From Powellomyces hirtus (taxonomy: Eukaryota; Chytridiomycota; Chytridiomycetes; Spizellomycetales; Powellomycetaceae): a stretch of DNA of 64,000 bases. Location of the stretch: NCBI GenBank assembly GCA_025526995.1, contig JAHLKG010000007.1, positions 930,001-994,000 on the forward strand. Direction: 5' to 3'. Positions 40,228 to 50,960 of this stretch are shown here, one piece after another. The notes below the pieces were generated by a model. The model had not been told where the DNA came from. It saw nothing but the letters and a program-made list of their open reading frames with translations, and did no database searches. Numbering within the stretch: position 1 is the first letter of the stretch; every line of letters begins with the position of its first letter. A program made the translations under genes and the position numbers.

Positions 40228-40841
40228 GGCTGATAGAGTTGCGAAACCCCAAGGCGAGCGAAAGTGGCCGACAGCACAGTGGGAAAAGTGTCACTCGGTA
40301 GGTGCTTTCTTGCAATGACGCTCTGTATGTGCTTTCCTGCAAAAGACCGAAATGGGAGCGCTGGTGGGTTCTCCTAGAAATTTGTTTGATCCAGCCTCCT
40401 CCCCGTATTGTCGTTGTGGTTTCTTTTCTTCAGCTCGAAGATATAATTCACGACAGATATGCGGAGTGTGAGGTGACGGGTGACAGCTGAGAGGTGAGAC
40501 TCGGAGGTTGAGAAACGAGGTGAGATGTTTTTAGGTGCGATTTGGAACACGAAGGTGAGACATGTGGCGCAGCAGTTGCCATTCCGCGATTGTTCACGTG
40601 ACACAAGTAGACACCGCTCTCACATGTCACCGTTCAATCGGTCAGTAATATTCGTGGGGGTAGATATCCAAAAGCTGCTACTAGCACGTGTACAGATAAA
40701 TATATAGAAACACGAAAGAAATAAGCAAGCAGCATGGCAAGGGGTGGTGGGGATAGAGAGGATGAGAGAAAGAGTAATTTGCTGGGTCGGGATCAGACCA
40801 AGACGAGGAAGAGCAAGGGACAGGGTTCGATGGGGCCCTGT
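40228..40841. promoter_or_regulatory. bHLH gene upstream region with two CACGTG E-boxes
   Basis: Lies between the ELP3 stop and the bHLH ATG. It contains CACGTG at 40595-40600 (inside the palindrome TCACGTGA) and at 40685-40690, about 370 and 460 bp upstream of the bHLH start. The downstream product has the residues expected of a CACGTG binder. Confidence 0.5.
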
Positions 40842-42811
40842 TTAGTCCAGCATCTTGGACATGTACGGTCCGTCGAGCTCAAAGCCCAGCTTCCGGTAAT
40901 AGTGTCGTGTGCCCACACCTACAAAACAGCAATTGAATCAATACCCAGCCTTCGCTAGTGTGGTCACGAGCGTTGGCCAATGGGATCATTTGACGTACCA
41001 GAAATGACCGCCAGTTTGACACTTCCGTGTTCCTCCCTCGCGATACGTTCCGCCTCCTCCATGAGCAAAGTTCCAAACCCTTGATGCTGAAATAGCGTCG
41101 GGTTTCTGTTATGTATCGGCACTGCGGTCCCATACACATGCAACTCTCTCACAATCGACGTCTGTCCGGCACTGGTGAGTTCCGGTCTGAACGTCGCTGT
41201 GCTGCATTTGCGGAGTCGCAGGAGTCCAATGAGGATATCCTGGTGCGGGTCTTCGTAGGAAAGGAACGTTTCCCAGCCACCATTGGCGACGTAATCACGG
41301 CGGATGAGCTCGACTTGATCAGGCTGGATTTTGTGATGCAGGTCCTGGATCCCGACCTCGCGTGTTCGCACGTCTCGGCACTCGGTCCCTAGATCTTTCA
41401 TGCGGTTCAGCGCAAGTTCGCGCAGGTTGCCGTGCTCGACTCCGGACGTTACGAGTGGCATCGGAATATCACTGGATGCCGGGAGAACCAACATCAGCTA
41501 CAACATCCCTCACAGAACAACCGTAACCGCGAATATAACGAGAATTAGACACGTACCGCTGCACTCGGTAAACACGAGTCCATGGGGGCACCAGCGCCAA
41601 AATACGGGCGATAAGGTCCACAAGCGCTTCCGGCGAGTAGTTCTTGTATCTGCCTGTCCTCCACAGTTCGTAAAGACCCGTTCCACGGATGACGAGGGTA
41701 GGGTACAGTTTGAGTCCGTCGGATCGGAACGCGGGGTTTTCAAAATACTCGATGAACTGGTCCATGTCTCGCTCCATGCCCACATTGGGAAGATCAGGCA
41801 TCATGTGCGCGACGATTTTGTATCCGGCATCTTTTCCGAGTTGGAATGACTCTGTCACGGCCTTGACGGTGTGGCCTCGGTTGGTATCTCTCGCCACATC
41901 TTCATACACGCTCTGCACTCCGATTTCCAATCTCGTGCAGCCATATCGCAACATTTGTGATAAGTGTGGTTTGAGACAGTAATCCGGACGGGTCTCGATT
42001 GTAATTCCAATACATTTAGTCTCACTCTGTTCAGAGTAGCGCACCGCTTCGTCCACATCGCTGCTGCTGTAGCCCGTGAGGGCGTCGTGAAGGTTGGCAA
42101 TGAACCAGTTTCGGTATTCTTCCGCAAGGGACATGAACGTGCCGCCCATGATGATGTACTCGACCTTGTCGACGCTGTGCCCCAGCTGCTTAAGCTGATC
42201 TACTCGCCCGCGAGCCTGCTCGTATGGGTTGTATCGCGCCCGGATCGCGCGCATGCTAGTCGGCTCGTAGCCAGTGTACGATTGTGTGGAATACTCGAAA
42301 TCTGAGTCCGGTCCTCCCGGGCAGTACACGCAGATGTTGCCCGTCATCGCAATGTGGGGGCATCGGTGTGGTTTGCACATGACTGCTACAACTGCTATCT
42401 ACAAATCAAGCCAGTGGGTTAAACAACCCAAACCACTTTGTTTCACGCCTTGAGAGTCTAAACATACCCCTGACGCTGTCCGCACGGGTTTAGCTCGCAA
42501 TCTAGGCAGCAGCATGGCCTTGTGCTGCTCTGGGATGGCGGCAATGATGTCAACAAGCTTGGGCTGCGTGTGCAGCTTGTGCTTTCTCGATATCCGGCTT
42601 TTCACTCCATTCAAGTTCACGTCCTTGCCCGCTTTGATACTGACGACCAGCTCATTGACAATCTAATCAGAAGCAACGCCACAGCCCGGACACCGAGGCA
42701 GGAGACCGAATGAGTTTCAAAGGACACTCTGGACAATATCTCACAACGCACCTCTGCGCATGATTTGAGCAAAGCGGCGCTCAAGTCCTGTCCGTTGTGG
42801 ACCGAGGACAT
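40842..42811 (-). CDS. ELP3: Elongator complex catalytic subunit Elp3
   Basis: Radical-SAM/acetyltransferase subunit of Elongator, which starts cm5/mcm5 modification of wobble uridine in tRNA. Exons (minus) are 42752-42811, 42468-42662, 41557-42398, 40999-41471 and 40842-40918, giving 548 aa. The [4Fe-4S] cysteines are C98, C108 and C111 in [15 protein letters not shown]. They are followed by the radical-SAM core ([47 protein letters not shown]). The C-terminal GNAT domain shows [14 protein letters not shown] and [12 protein letters not shown]. An upstream GTG could extend the frame, but the first ATG is at 42811. It is slightly shorter than yeast Elp3 (557 aa). Divergent from PRO2 with a 311-bp shared upstream region. 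Functionally linked to the tRNA-Lys genes only in a general way. Confidence 0.97.
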
Positions 42812-43122
42812 TTCGTATCGAGAAGATAGAAAGCGAGAGGACTTTGCTAGATGTGTTGTTGATGAAGAATTGGGCACAAGTAATGATGCCTCCGTTTGCT
42901 TGTACTTGGGGGGTTGGCCTATTTATTTAAAGTCGAAATGACACTATTTTTTGTGCTTCACGAAGTCCATCGACACACGCTCACTGCGCCACCTCCGCCG
43001 TCACATCTCGTCTCGTCGCATCGCACTTTCATCTTGTCGAAGTTGAAACCGTCGTTGAAACCCCGCCGTAGTCAAAACCTTTTAACATTTTTGAACGCTT
43101 CAACATAAACACAAAGTATACC
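42812..43122. promoter_or_regulatory. Bidirectional promoter, ELP3/PRO2
   Basis: The two divergent starts are 311 bp apart. A TATTTATTTAAA-like AT block lies near 42920. No other motif is recognised. Confidence 0.5.
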
Positions 43123-44812
43123 ATGACATCCCGCACTGCCCCGGCCGACGCAAATGAGCTCGCCCAGCAGTCCCGCTTGGCGTCTCTCGATCTCCAGTCG
43201 GCAACCCTCGCCCAAAAGAGCGCCGCACTGCACCGCATCCATGCTCTTCTCGCAGAGCGCAAAGACCAAATATTGGAAGCAAACAAGAAGGATCTGGAGG
43301 TATGGTACCTATGAAGCAAGTGGAGTGTTCCCCTGCCGTAACAGCCTTTGTCTGCATTCTGCTCATTTTGCTTGCCTCGCTCGTGTAGATCGCCCAAAAG
43401 GATGTGGAAAGCGGAAAGATTTCGTCCGCACTTTACAAACGTCTTGATCTGTCTACGGGTGACAAGTACTCTGCACTGCTGCAAGGAGTCTTGGACGTAG
43501 ACAAACTCGACGACCCTACCGGTAGGCAAAACGGCATGTCGCCTTACCTCTATGCAGCTAGGCTCTCTAATGCCTCACTATCTGATTTCTGATAGGCCAA
43601 GTATCCCTCGCCACCCGTCTTGACACCGGCCTTGACCTGTACCGCGTGTCCTGTCCCGTCGGTGTCTTGCTCATCATCTTCGAAGCGCGCCCTGAAGTAG
43701 TTGTGCAGATATCGTGCCTCGCACTCAAATCCGGCAACGCCGTCATTCTCAAAGGCGGTAAAGAGGCCTCCCATTCCAACCAGGCCTTGTTCCAGGTGAT
43801 TAAGGAGGCGCTGGCGTCTCTTCCGGCAGGGGGAAGCCAGATCCCACCCACAGCTGTGCAACTCGTCTCGTCCCGCGATGAGATTGCGACCTTGTTGGCG
43901 TTGGACAAGTACATTGATTTGGTCATCCCGAGAGGATCGAAGCAGCTTGTGCAATATGTGCAGGGCGCTACAAGGTACGTTCATTTTATAAACCTGCTGC
44001 TTCGTTCCGCGTTGGGTTCTTTGTGCTCACATGCTCTTCGTTGTACAGAATCCCCGTTCTTGGCCACGCCGATGGTCTCTGCTCCCTCTACCTCGACGCG
44101 TCAGCCGACGTCTCCAAAGCCATTCCCATCGTCGTCGACTCCAAATGCTCCTACCCCGCCGCCTGCAACGCAGCCGAAACCCTGCTCATCCACAAAGCCG
44201 CCCTCCCCATCTTTCGCGACATCGCCGCCGCCCTCGGCAAAAACGGTGTGCAGCTTCATTGCGACCCACGCTCCCTCGCCGCTCTCGGTGACGCTGACGT
44301 GGCATGCAGCGAAGCCAACCCGGAGGCAGATTACGACAATGAGTTCTTGGATCTCGTCCTGGCGGTCAAGACAGTGGATTCGTTGGAGGATGCGATTTCG
44401 CATATCAATGCGCATGGATCACACCATACGGATGTGATTGTGACGGAGGACAAGGAGCATGCTGACTTGTTTATGCGCAAGGTGGACGCGGCGGGCGTGT
44501 ATTGGAACGCGAGCAGTCGCTTTGCGGATGGGTTCCGGTATGGCTTTGGAGCCGAGATTGGGGTGAGTTGTTTAATGCCGACATGGGAAAGGAGATATAC
44601 CAGCCGATCACGCTGTTGACCACTCATTTCTCTTACAGGTCAGCACAAACAAAACACACGCTCGTGGGCCCGTGGGTCTCGAGGGACTTGTCATTTACAA
44701 ATACAGACTGTACGGATCCGGCCACGCTTCTGCAGACTACGGCGACGGCAAGAAACCGTACTTGCATCAACCGATAGCTCCCGATTCCGCCCCGCATCGT
44801 TTCATCAATTGA
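43123..44812 (+). CDS. PRO2: Gamma-glutamyl phosphate reductase (Pro2/ProA)
   Basis: NADPH-dependent conversion of gamma-glutamyl phosphate to glutamate semialdehyde, the second step of proline synthesis. Exons 43123-43299, 43389-43521, 43596-43974, 44049-44562 and 44639-44812 give 458 aa, close to yeast Pro2 (456). Diagnostic segments are PVGVLLIIFEARPEVVVQI, GNAVILKGGKEA, LVIPRGSKQLV, and the catalytic-Cys region KCSYPAACNAAETLL. Then come HGSHHTDVIVTED, FADGFRYGFGAEIG and a C-terminal GPVGLEGLVIYKYRL. It lacks the N-terminal kinase domain of the fused animal/plant P5CS, as in fungi. Confidence 0.96.
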
Positions 44813-44980
44813 GAAACCATCCATCACACACGTACGCGGAACTGGGGGTGTACACATTCCATCATTTAATTGTCCCAAACCTAGCTTACAAGTACTGTAC
44901 AATTTGTATATGTCCTCTGTGGCTAATAGCAATCGCCCTACTTCCCTTTGGAGATCTCAAGTGTCGCTTACTGCACATTC

Positions 44981-45833
44981 CTATCCCTGTACAAAGCTTT
45001 TACCCAATAGCGCTCCCATGATGGTGACGCCAACCACAGATGCCATTGTCCTCACATTCGCAGTCTCCTGAACGGCCCGAAGTAGACGAGCCTTCTTCTC
45101 CTCCCAAGCGATACGTGCGTGGTATTCCTTGATCTGAGCGCTGCTCATCAACGCCGGACTCTGTGACATGACAATCGTCCTACGCTTCTGCCATATGAGC
45201 AGACTTTCCAGCGGAATTCTGCCATACGCTTTTGTTGTCGACCGCTCATCGAGCAAAAACAGGGGCAGATTCCGGAAATCAGAAACAGATTCGGGTGCAG
45301 GTGGTGGCTGTACCTCTGGCATTAATCTCACAGGGAGGATCTCAGGCGTGGGTTCCTTTTTGAATGTGACTCCGTCCCTGTTTTGTAGTGGTTAGCGCAT
45401 TATGCCACACACCATCTTGCTACAAGAGTGGTTCTTACCAAACAAACAACATATCAACAAAATCGCGCTGAGGCCACCGAGGCTTGACCACCGCTGCCTT
45501 TTCATTGTCAGATCTTTCAGGTACGAACACCGGAGTTCCGTCTTCATCATACCCTGCGCATCGAAAGTGAAGCGTGCGCAGCACCTGTTGGACAACTTCG
45601 TAAATGCCACCAGCCTCTACGTTGGCCCCACCGTTGACATTTACCTTAATTCTCACTCCATCAGTACTCCTTCTTTTATAAGTCACTTGGATCGTCAGTC
45701 GGTGCAAGGGAAATATCTCACACATCACGGTGTCGATCACCTGGTCCCACGTCCTGCAGACTCTGCGCGCAATGAACTGTAAGAAAGCCGGGTGAAGAAA
45801 GACGAAGATCATACGCCATAACTCGGGAGGGAG
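44981..45833 (-). CDS. F-box-like protein, unknown target, 5' end unresolved
   Basis: Exons 45439-45833 and 44981-45377 are certain (phase-2 intron). The first begins with LPPELWRMIFVFLHPAF, a good F-box start, continuing VCRTWDQV as in substrate adaptors of SCF ubiquitin ligases. The middle has QVTYKRRSTDGVRIKVNVNGG. The C-terminus holds a Lys/Glu helix and a hydrophobic segment (VRTMASVVGVTIMGALLG) that might anchor a membrane. A possible first exon at 45991-46032 (MRSCSPYAISVSTF) joins in frame through a GTAGCA donor, giving 277 aa. Its ATG is one base from the tRNA-Ala gene, which makes that start doubtful. An alternative ATG at about 45984 does not splice in frame by canonical sites. Target unknown. 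Confidence 0.65.
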
Positions 45834-46033
45834 CTGGGATGATCATGATGTCTCGAAGCCCTGATCGCTGCTTATTCTGACGCTTGCGCTGATTTGCTAG
45901 CATCTTGCTAATGGATCTGCTGCCGATAGACGGCGAAGGGGGACGTGTGAGGGACGCGTTGAAGAGCATTCGGACGCAAGTCTTTGCTACAAATGTTGAA
46001 ACAGATATGGCATATGGGCTGCAACTTCTCATA

Positions 46034-46105
46034 GGGGTGTTAACTCAGTGGTAGAGTGCCTGCTTCGCATGCAGGAAGCCCGGGGTTCAATCCCCCGACG
46101 CTCCA
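46034..46105 (+). tRNA. tRNA-Ala (anticodon CGC)
   Basis: A 72-nt cloverleaf: acceptor GGGGTGT with ACGCTCC (two G-U pairs), D arm ACTC...GAGT, anticodon arm CCTGC-TTCGCAT-GCAGG with anticodon CGC, and T arm CGGGG-TTCAATC-CCCCG. A short T-run (TTCTTTTT) follows. No intron. It sits head to head with the F-box gene. Confidence 0.96.
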
Positions 46106-46979
46106 TTCTTTTTGCATTGCTGTTGTCACCCGGCACGCGCCATGTTTGCAGGTGTGAAATGACGGATCAACGCGCAACAGCAGGTGACCATCTTCAACGG
46201 CCTTTTTGGTCGCCTCACAGGTTGACTACCATTGAGCAGCTCTGGCGTTCAGCTCGCATGGCTCGAAAGCGGAAAGAGGTTATCTGGTGGCGAACTGTTT
46301 ACATGCCCACGATTATAAGACTGTGGTTACAGTCGGTCACAGGGAACCACCCTGAGCCGGCAAGCTCCACAGAATATCCCATATTTCCCTTGTGGGGGAG
46401 GTGGGGGGTGGGTTGACGACAGTCGCTGAGCCGTGCCGATACGAGCTACTTTGGCGGGCCAGGCGCAGAATCAGCTTTCATGGATGTGCTTGCATGGCCT
46501 CGGGAGTTGTGAGCAAAACCAGCATCGCCCAGTAACACGACCATCCGGCGGATCTCCGTTGGTATATACGCCGGATCATGGCTTCCCACATTTTCCTTTC
46601 TGCACTGTGGCATTTCCAGCGCAAGCACAAAATCCCGGTCTCGAACCGCTTACCACATCGAGGCTGCGCCATAGGCGCTAACAATCCCTCCCACATGTCT
46701 TAGAGCTGTCCTCGCACTGTCATTTTATCCCGCAGCTGAAACGTAGGTTGAAGGGAGACCTCTCATATAAAGGAAGAGAAGGCCGACGCCCCCCAGAGAA
46801 GGGGAATAACACTCCATACACCTCTTACTGACGTCCACGATACTACAAAAACACGAGGAAGTAACCTCTTCCAATTTCCTGCCTCAGAAACAGAGGCTTC
46901 TCACAAACGTGGTCCCTCCCGACGCTCGACCGCTCGCTCCACACATCTTCCAGTCCCTCCCCACTTTCAACACATCAGA
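46106..46979. other. Intergenic region upstream of the RBR ligase
   Basis: No recognisable gene in 0.87 kb. Short GC-normal shadow frames on both strands; the right part is the presumed promoter of the RBR ligase. Confidence 0.5.
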
Positions 46980-48566
46980 ATGGACATTCTCACCGAGCGC
47001 CTCATCCTTGAGCTGCAGCTCCAAGACCTGTCGGAAATGCCGCTTTTCCGCAAGGGCAAGGAACCCGCGCTCGCCGACGGCGAAGAATGTCCCTGGACGT
47101 TGTACCAGCAGGAGCTCACTGCCGTCGCAGACTCCCTTCGCTTGGCTGCCAGCTTGCAGACCGCTGTCCTCACGGACGCAGCGCTGATCGGGGAGCTCAG
47201 CGCTGCGAATATCACAGCAGAAAGTGACAGGTATTGCACTTTCTTTGGTGCTTGTCCAAATGACGCTGAGGTTCTAACGTATTTTCGTAATGCTAAGGAG
47301 GTTAGCACTGCGCATGGTTGGTCGACGTGACGACGGCGGTCCGAGCTTCCGCCCGATGGCGGTTTTCGACAGCGAGCCCGCACCCGACGAGGATGAACTC
47401 GTGGAGCAGTTGGCCAACTCCCTGCACTTGGTAAAGTCTGAAGCAGCCAAATCCACTGAAGGCAACGAGGACCACAATGATGAGGTCGCTTCTGCCGTAC
47501 AGTACGGACTGTTGCCCGTCGATGCACCGAAGGGCGAAGCCAGCGGAAGCGGTCTGACACAGGCCATCGCAGCTCAAAAACTGAGGTGTGCTTTTTGGCA
47601 CGAGACGCCACACAAACCTTTCTGTCAGCTCATCGCCTTACTAGATCCCACCGATGCGCTATTTGCATGGAACCAACCTCTCCCGCCAATGGGATCCTTC
47701 TCGCCTGCGGCGATGTTTACGACCTCGACTGCCTCCGCGATCTCGTTGCTCGATCTACAATCGACGCTTCACTCATGCCCCCTCGCTGCTGCCGCATCGA
47801 AATCCCTGACGAAACGATTCAGGCCGCGCTCACTTTGGCCGCGTACGCGGCATTTCAGACGAAACGCGTAGAGTTCCGCACCGTCAATCCCACTTACTGT
47901 TCCATTGAAACGTGCTCGGCATTCCTAGTGCCGGGAGTTGACATTCCACCCGGCAGTGACACCGGGAGATGCCCCAGATGTAAGACAGGTGTCTGTGTAC
48001 ACTGCAAGAAGGCCGCACATGGAGACGGCGATTGTCTGAGCGACAGCACCGTCACGGCTCTCAGAGATTTGGAGCGGGAAATGGGCTGGCAAAGATGTTA
48101 CAAATGCAACCGCACAATCGAGTTGGGGACTGGCTGGTACGTTTCTAGTATTGTCAGGCTGTTGTCAGGGGTCTTACCATCCTTTACCACTGAGGCTGAC
48201 TCCGCCTCCTCCATCTGTGACAGTAATCACATTACTTGTCGTTGCCGCGCAGAGTTTTGCTACGTCTGTGGTCTGCCTTGGAAAACGTGCCCATGCCCCC
48301 TATGGGACGAAACCCGAATTGTTAATCAAGCCGAACAGCACGTGATGGCCGAGCTCCCGCACATTCCCGCCGCCGTCCGGGCACGCCGCATCAGAGCCGA
48401 AGTCGCACACCTCCGCGCCCATCACGAGTGCGAGCACAGTGGGTGGAAGTATCAAAGGATGTCTGGCCAATGCCAGGAGTGCACCCATCATCTAGACCAG
48501 TACCTGTTCAGATGCAGCGGTTGCCACATGCTCGCTTGCAATCGCTGCAGGAGGAACCGCCTGTGA
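46980..48566 (+). CDS. RBR-type E3 ubiquitin ligase (RING1-IBR-RING2)
   Basis: Exons 46980-47230, 47298-47585, 47645-48136 and 48224-48566 give 457 aa. RING1 begins HRCAICMEPTSPANG and continues ACGDVYDLDCLRDL; the usual His after Cys-Gly is replaced (CGD), as is known in some divergent RING1 modules. The IBR holds YCSIETCSAFL, GRCPRCKTGVCVHCKKAAHG and DC. RING2 reads RCYKCNRTIELGTGCNHITCRC and then EFCYVCGLPWKTCPC; the Cys in HITC is the expected ubiquitin-accepting residue. A further Cys/His cluster (CQECTHHLDQYLFRCSGCHML and following CNRC) closes the protein, perhaps another zinc module. The N-terminal 160 residues are helical with no known domain. Family certain, subfamily and target not. 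Confidence 0.88.
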
Positions 48567-49045
48567 GGCCATCGCGTAACACCTGAAGGGTGGATTGGGA
48601 AACTAGCTACACTATCATGTAGGTTTGTATGACGTCTGGAGTATAGGGCGTGAGCAATATGTGATGTCGTTACAGTCTGAATGGCACTTGGTCGGATGAA
48701 CCGATGGGCGTTCCCGGCGTGGACCTCACTATAATGCGACAGCGCACTATTGTCCTGGATGGCACTCGTCGTGTGACTCATGCAGCGAGCCGCAGCGGTT
48801 TCTTTTTGACAATTCTCCCAAGGAGGAACGAAATGCATACAGAGGCCCGCAGGCGCATGGCATTGCGACGTCTGCTCCGCAACATCGTCACTCCCGCATT
48901 CGGAACATCCACTCTCCACGCTAGTCCAAAGTCCGTCTCATTCCGCACCGCTGCCTTCTGTGCCCCGCGCCCAAACCCCCCACAAGCGCCTTGCGCCGGC
49001 TGTCCACAATGTCCGATCCAATCAAGCAGCCAGATTGGCAGAAGC

Positions 49046-49122
49046 CCTCAAATTTTGAAACTCGATGACCAGAGTCTGGCAGACACATCTTTGATCTGGT
49101 CATCGAGTTTCGAATTTTGAGG
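49046..49122. repeat. Near-perfect 27-bp inverted repeat (hairpin) with 23-nt loop
   Basis: Arms 49046-49072 and 49096-49122 are complementary at 25 of 27 positions (core CGAAACTCGATGACCAG against its complement). The loop contains a small nested stem GTCT-GGC-AGAC. It could be a foldback element, a short miniature inverted-repeat element, or the precursor of a small RNA. There is no clear flanking target-site duplication. Confidence 0.85.
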
Positions 49123-49375
49123 ACAGGTGCGGAAGTGCCGGCTTGCTTTTAATTATTGTCATTTTTAGACCCTGTAAGTATTTTATTTGATATTCTTACT
49201 TTACATGTTGCAGATTCTATTGAACATCCAGTTCATGGTCCCGGTTATTCCAGCTTTTGGGCTACCGATTCGGGATAGAGGTGACAAGCGATTATGACGA
49301 GGTCGACATGCCTGACCGACGGCGTGATCCGTTAATGTGGGCCGCTTTTGTTGAGACAACGCAGTTTCGTTGTGA

Positions 49376-49714
49376 ATGTCCGTCGTCCAGGAGGGAGCAA
49401 TACGAGTTGTTGTCAAATGGGAATGGCCTGTACGCGAAAGACTGGGATTCGAACGAAGAGACCGGCGACTTAGCGACGACGGAAGCCCTGGGGACTACGT
49501 GGGTCAGTACGGTTACGTTTGCGATGAAGCTGAATACCGGTGTATGAAAGAGACATTATGACCAGACGGTTATTTCTTTGAGCAGTGCGACAATACGGAA
49601 AGATGGAGTTTCCAGCTATACGGGTTCAGCTGCGCGGGTACGGCGGACGTGACAGAATTTGTGGACAAGACGCTCAAGATCTTGGGAAAACTTGGACACG
49701 CAAGGGTTGTGTGA
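49376..49714 (+). pseudogene. Broken ORF, possible relic of a Cys-containing protein
   Basis: An ATG-opened frame (49376) reads to a TGA at 49559-49561 and stays open after it to TGA 49712-49714. The sequence on both sides looks protein-like (GDYVGQYGYVCDEAEYRCM before, PDGYFFEQCDNTERW and LYGFSCAGTADVTEF after), with paired cysteines as in small extracellular domains. A single nonsense change in a decaying gene is the simplest explanation. No family recognised. Confidence 0.35.
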
Positions 49715-50960
49715 AGCACACGAAGGAATCACAACGAAAGCGGCTCTAGATTTTGTTCGCGACGCGGAGATATTTTGCGCGTCCAAGGAGAGGATGGATG
49801 AAGGGACACGTCAAGGGTTCGATCATAGGCTGAGAAAGCAATGCAGGCGGGGAGGGAACATCCGAGGGTCATCGAGAGCATGTGAATCGGTCGAAGACAT
49901 ACGAAGGCGGGCCGGAATAGAGTTGTGAAATGAAGGGAAGGATAGATAGGATTGATGGTTCTCTGTTTTTGTGCATGAATTCCGAAAACCCTCGACGGCA
50001 AAGAAGAAGGCGGGATAGGGTTAGGGAACCGCGGCCAGAGCCGGTAATAGTAAAGCGATTGTAGCAGGGATCGAGTGGGTAGTTATGAAACATGTCGACC
50101 TAGACTAGGTGCGTCTGTGAAGCGGACCGGCTACAAGGTGAATCGAATGGGCTAGTATGGATTTGAGGCATGCGATGTTGTAGCCAGAAAGATTCAGTGA
50201 CGAAGTTGATACTCGCGGGATTGAGTGGGGTAAGTTTTGTGTCGGAGTATGAGCGTGGTCAACGTAGATGTAGGGGCGCGCCTCGTCGCCGAGACCCTGA
50301 TGTCGCTTAGTTGTCATTCTGATTACCCGGGATGTCACTGTGTTTATCGATAAAAAGCAGAGCACATAAGACCAACCGCTGTGGAAGCCTCCCGGTCCAT
50401 GGCAGAAGGACCATGTCACTGGCCCGCTCGTTTGCCGATGCGGGCGCAGGAGATACGCGTGACCGAGCAATCGGTCAGCCTTCCCGAACCTGTTCCCGTT
50501 GTTCCGATTATAATTGGAAAACAATGATTTTTTCCAGATTATCTTTAAAGTGCCCTCTAAGCGTATAGGTATTCTTCACCAACATTGCTGTGACACAACC
50601 AGGGTTCTTTTTGCGGGTTCTAATAGTGACAGTTGGGAAGGAAGCGAGTTGCACCGTGACAGCAGCTATGGCGCAGCCCTCCTCCGGACGCCCATTTGGA
50701 GAATGAATAGTTGAGAGGTGCACGCACACGTCCTTTGTTGTAACCAAATTCAATTGTGTATAGAATGCTAAGAGGTGGGCGAAACCTCCGATGCCTGTCC
50801 AGGGCAAATGGGGCGATTCTGGGGACTTGTTTTGGATCGAGATACTTCATCACATTATGCGGGGTTCCTAAGAACAGTGTTCATCACGATAAATATATAA
50901 TCTATTCACTGAGAAGGCTAAAGAAAGCGGGGTATCCCGTTGCATGGGTATGGAACGTCA

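Larger units (their letters stand above)
48567..50960. other. Gene-poor intergenic region, 2.4 kb
   Basis: Contains a strong hairpin (49046-49122) and a broken ORF (49376-49714). The remaining sequence has only short shadow frames. Confidence 0.5.

Noticed and set aside
49559..49561. Selenocysteine at the in-frame TGA
   Set aside because: Selenoproteins do occur in a few early-diverging fungi, but this ORF matches no selenoprotein family and I see no SECIS-like structure immediately downstream. A nonsense mutation is simpler.
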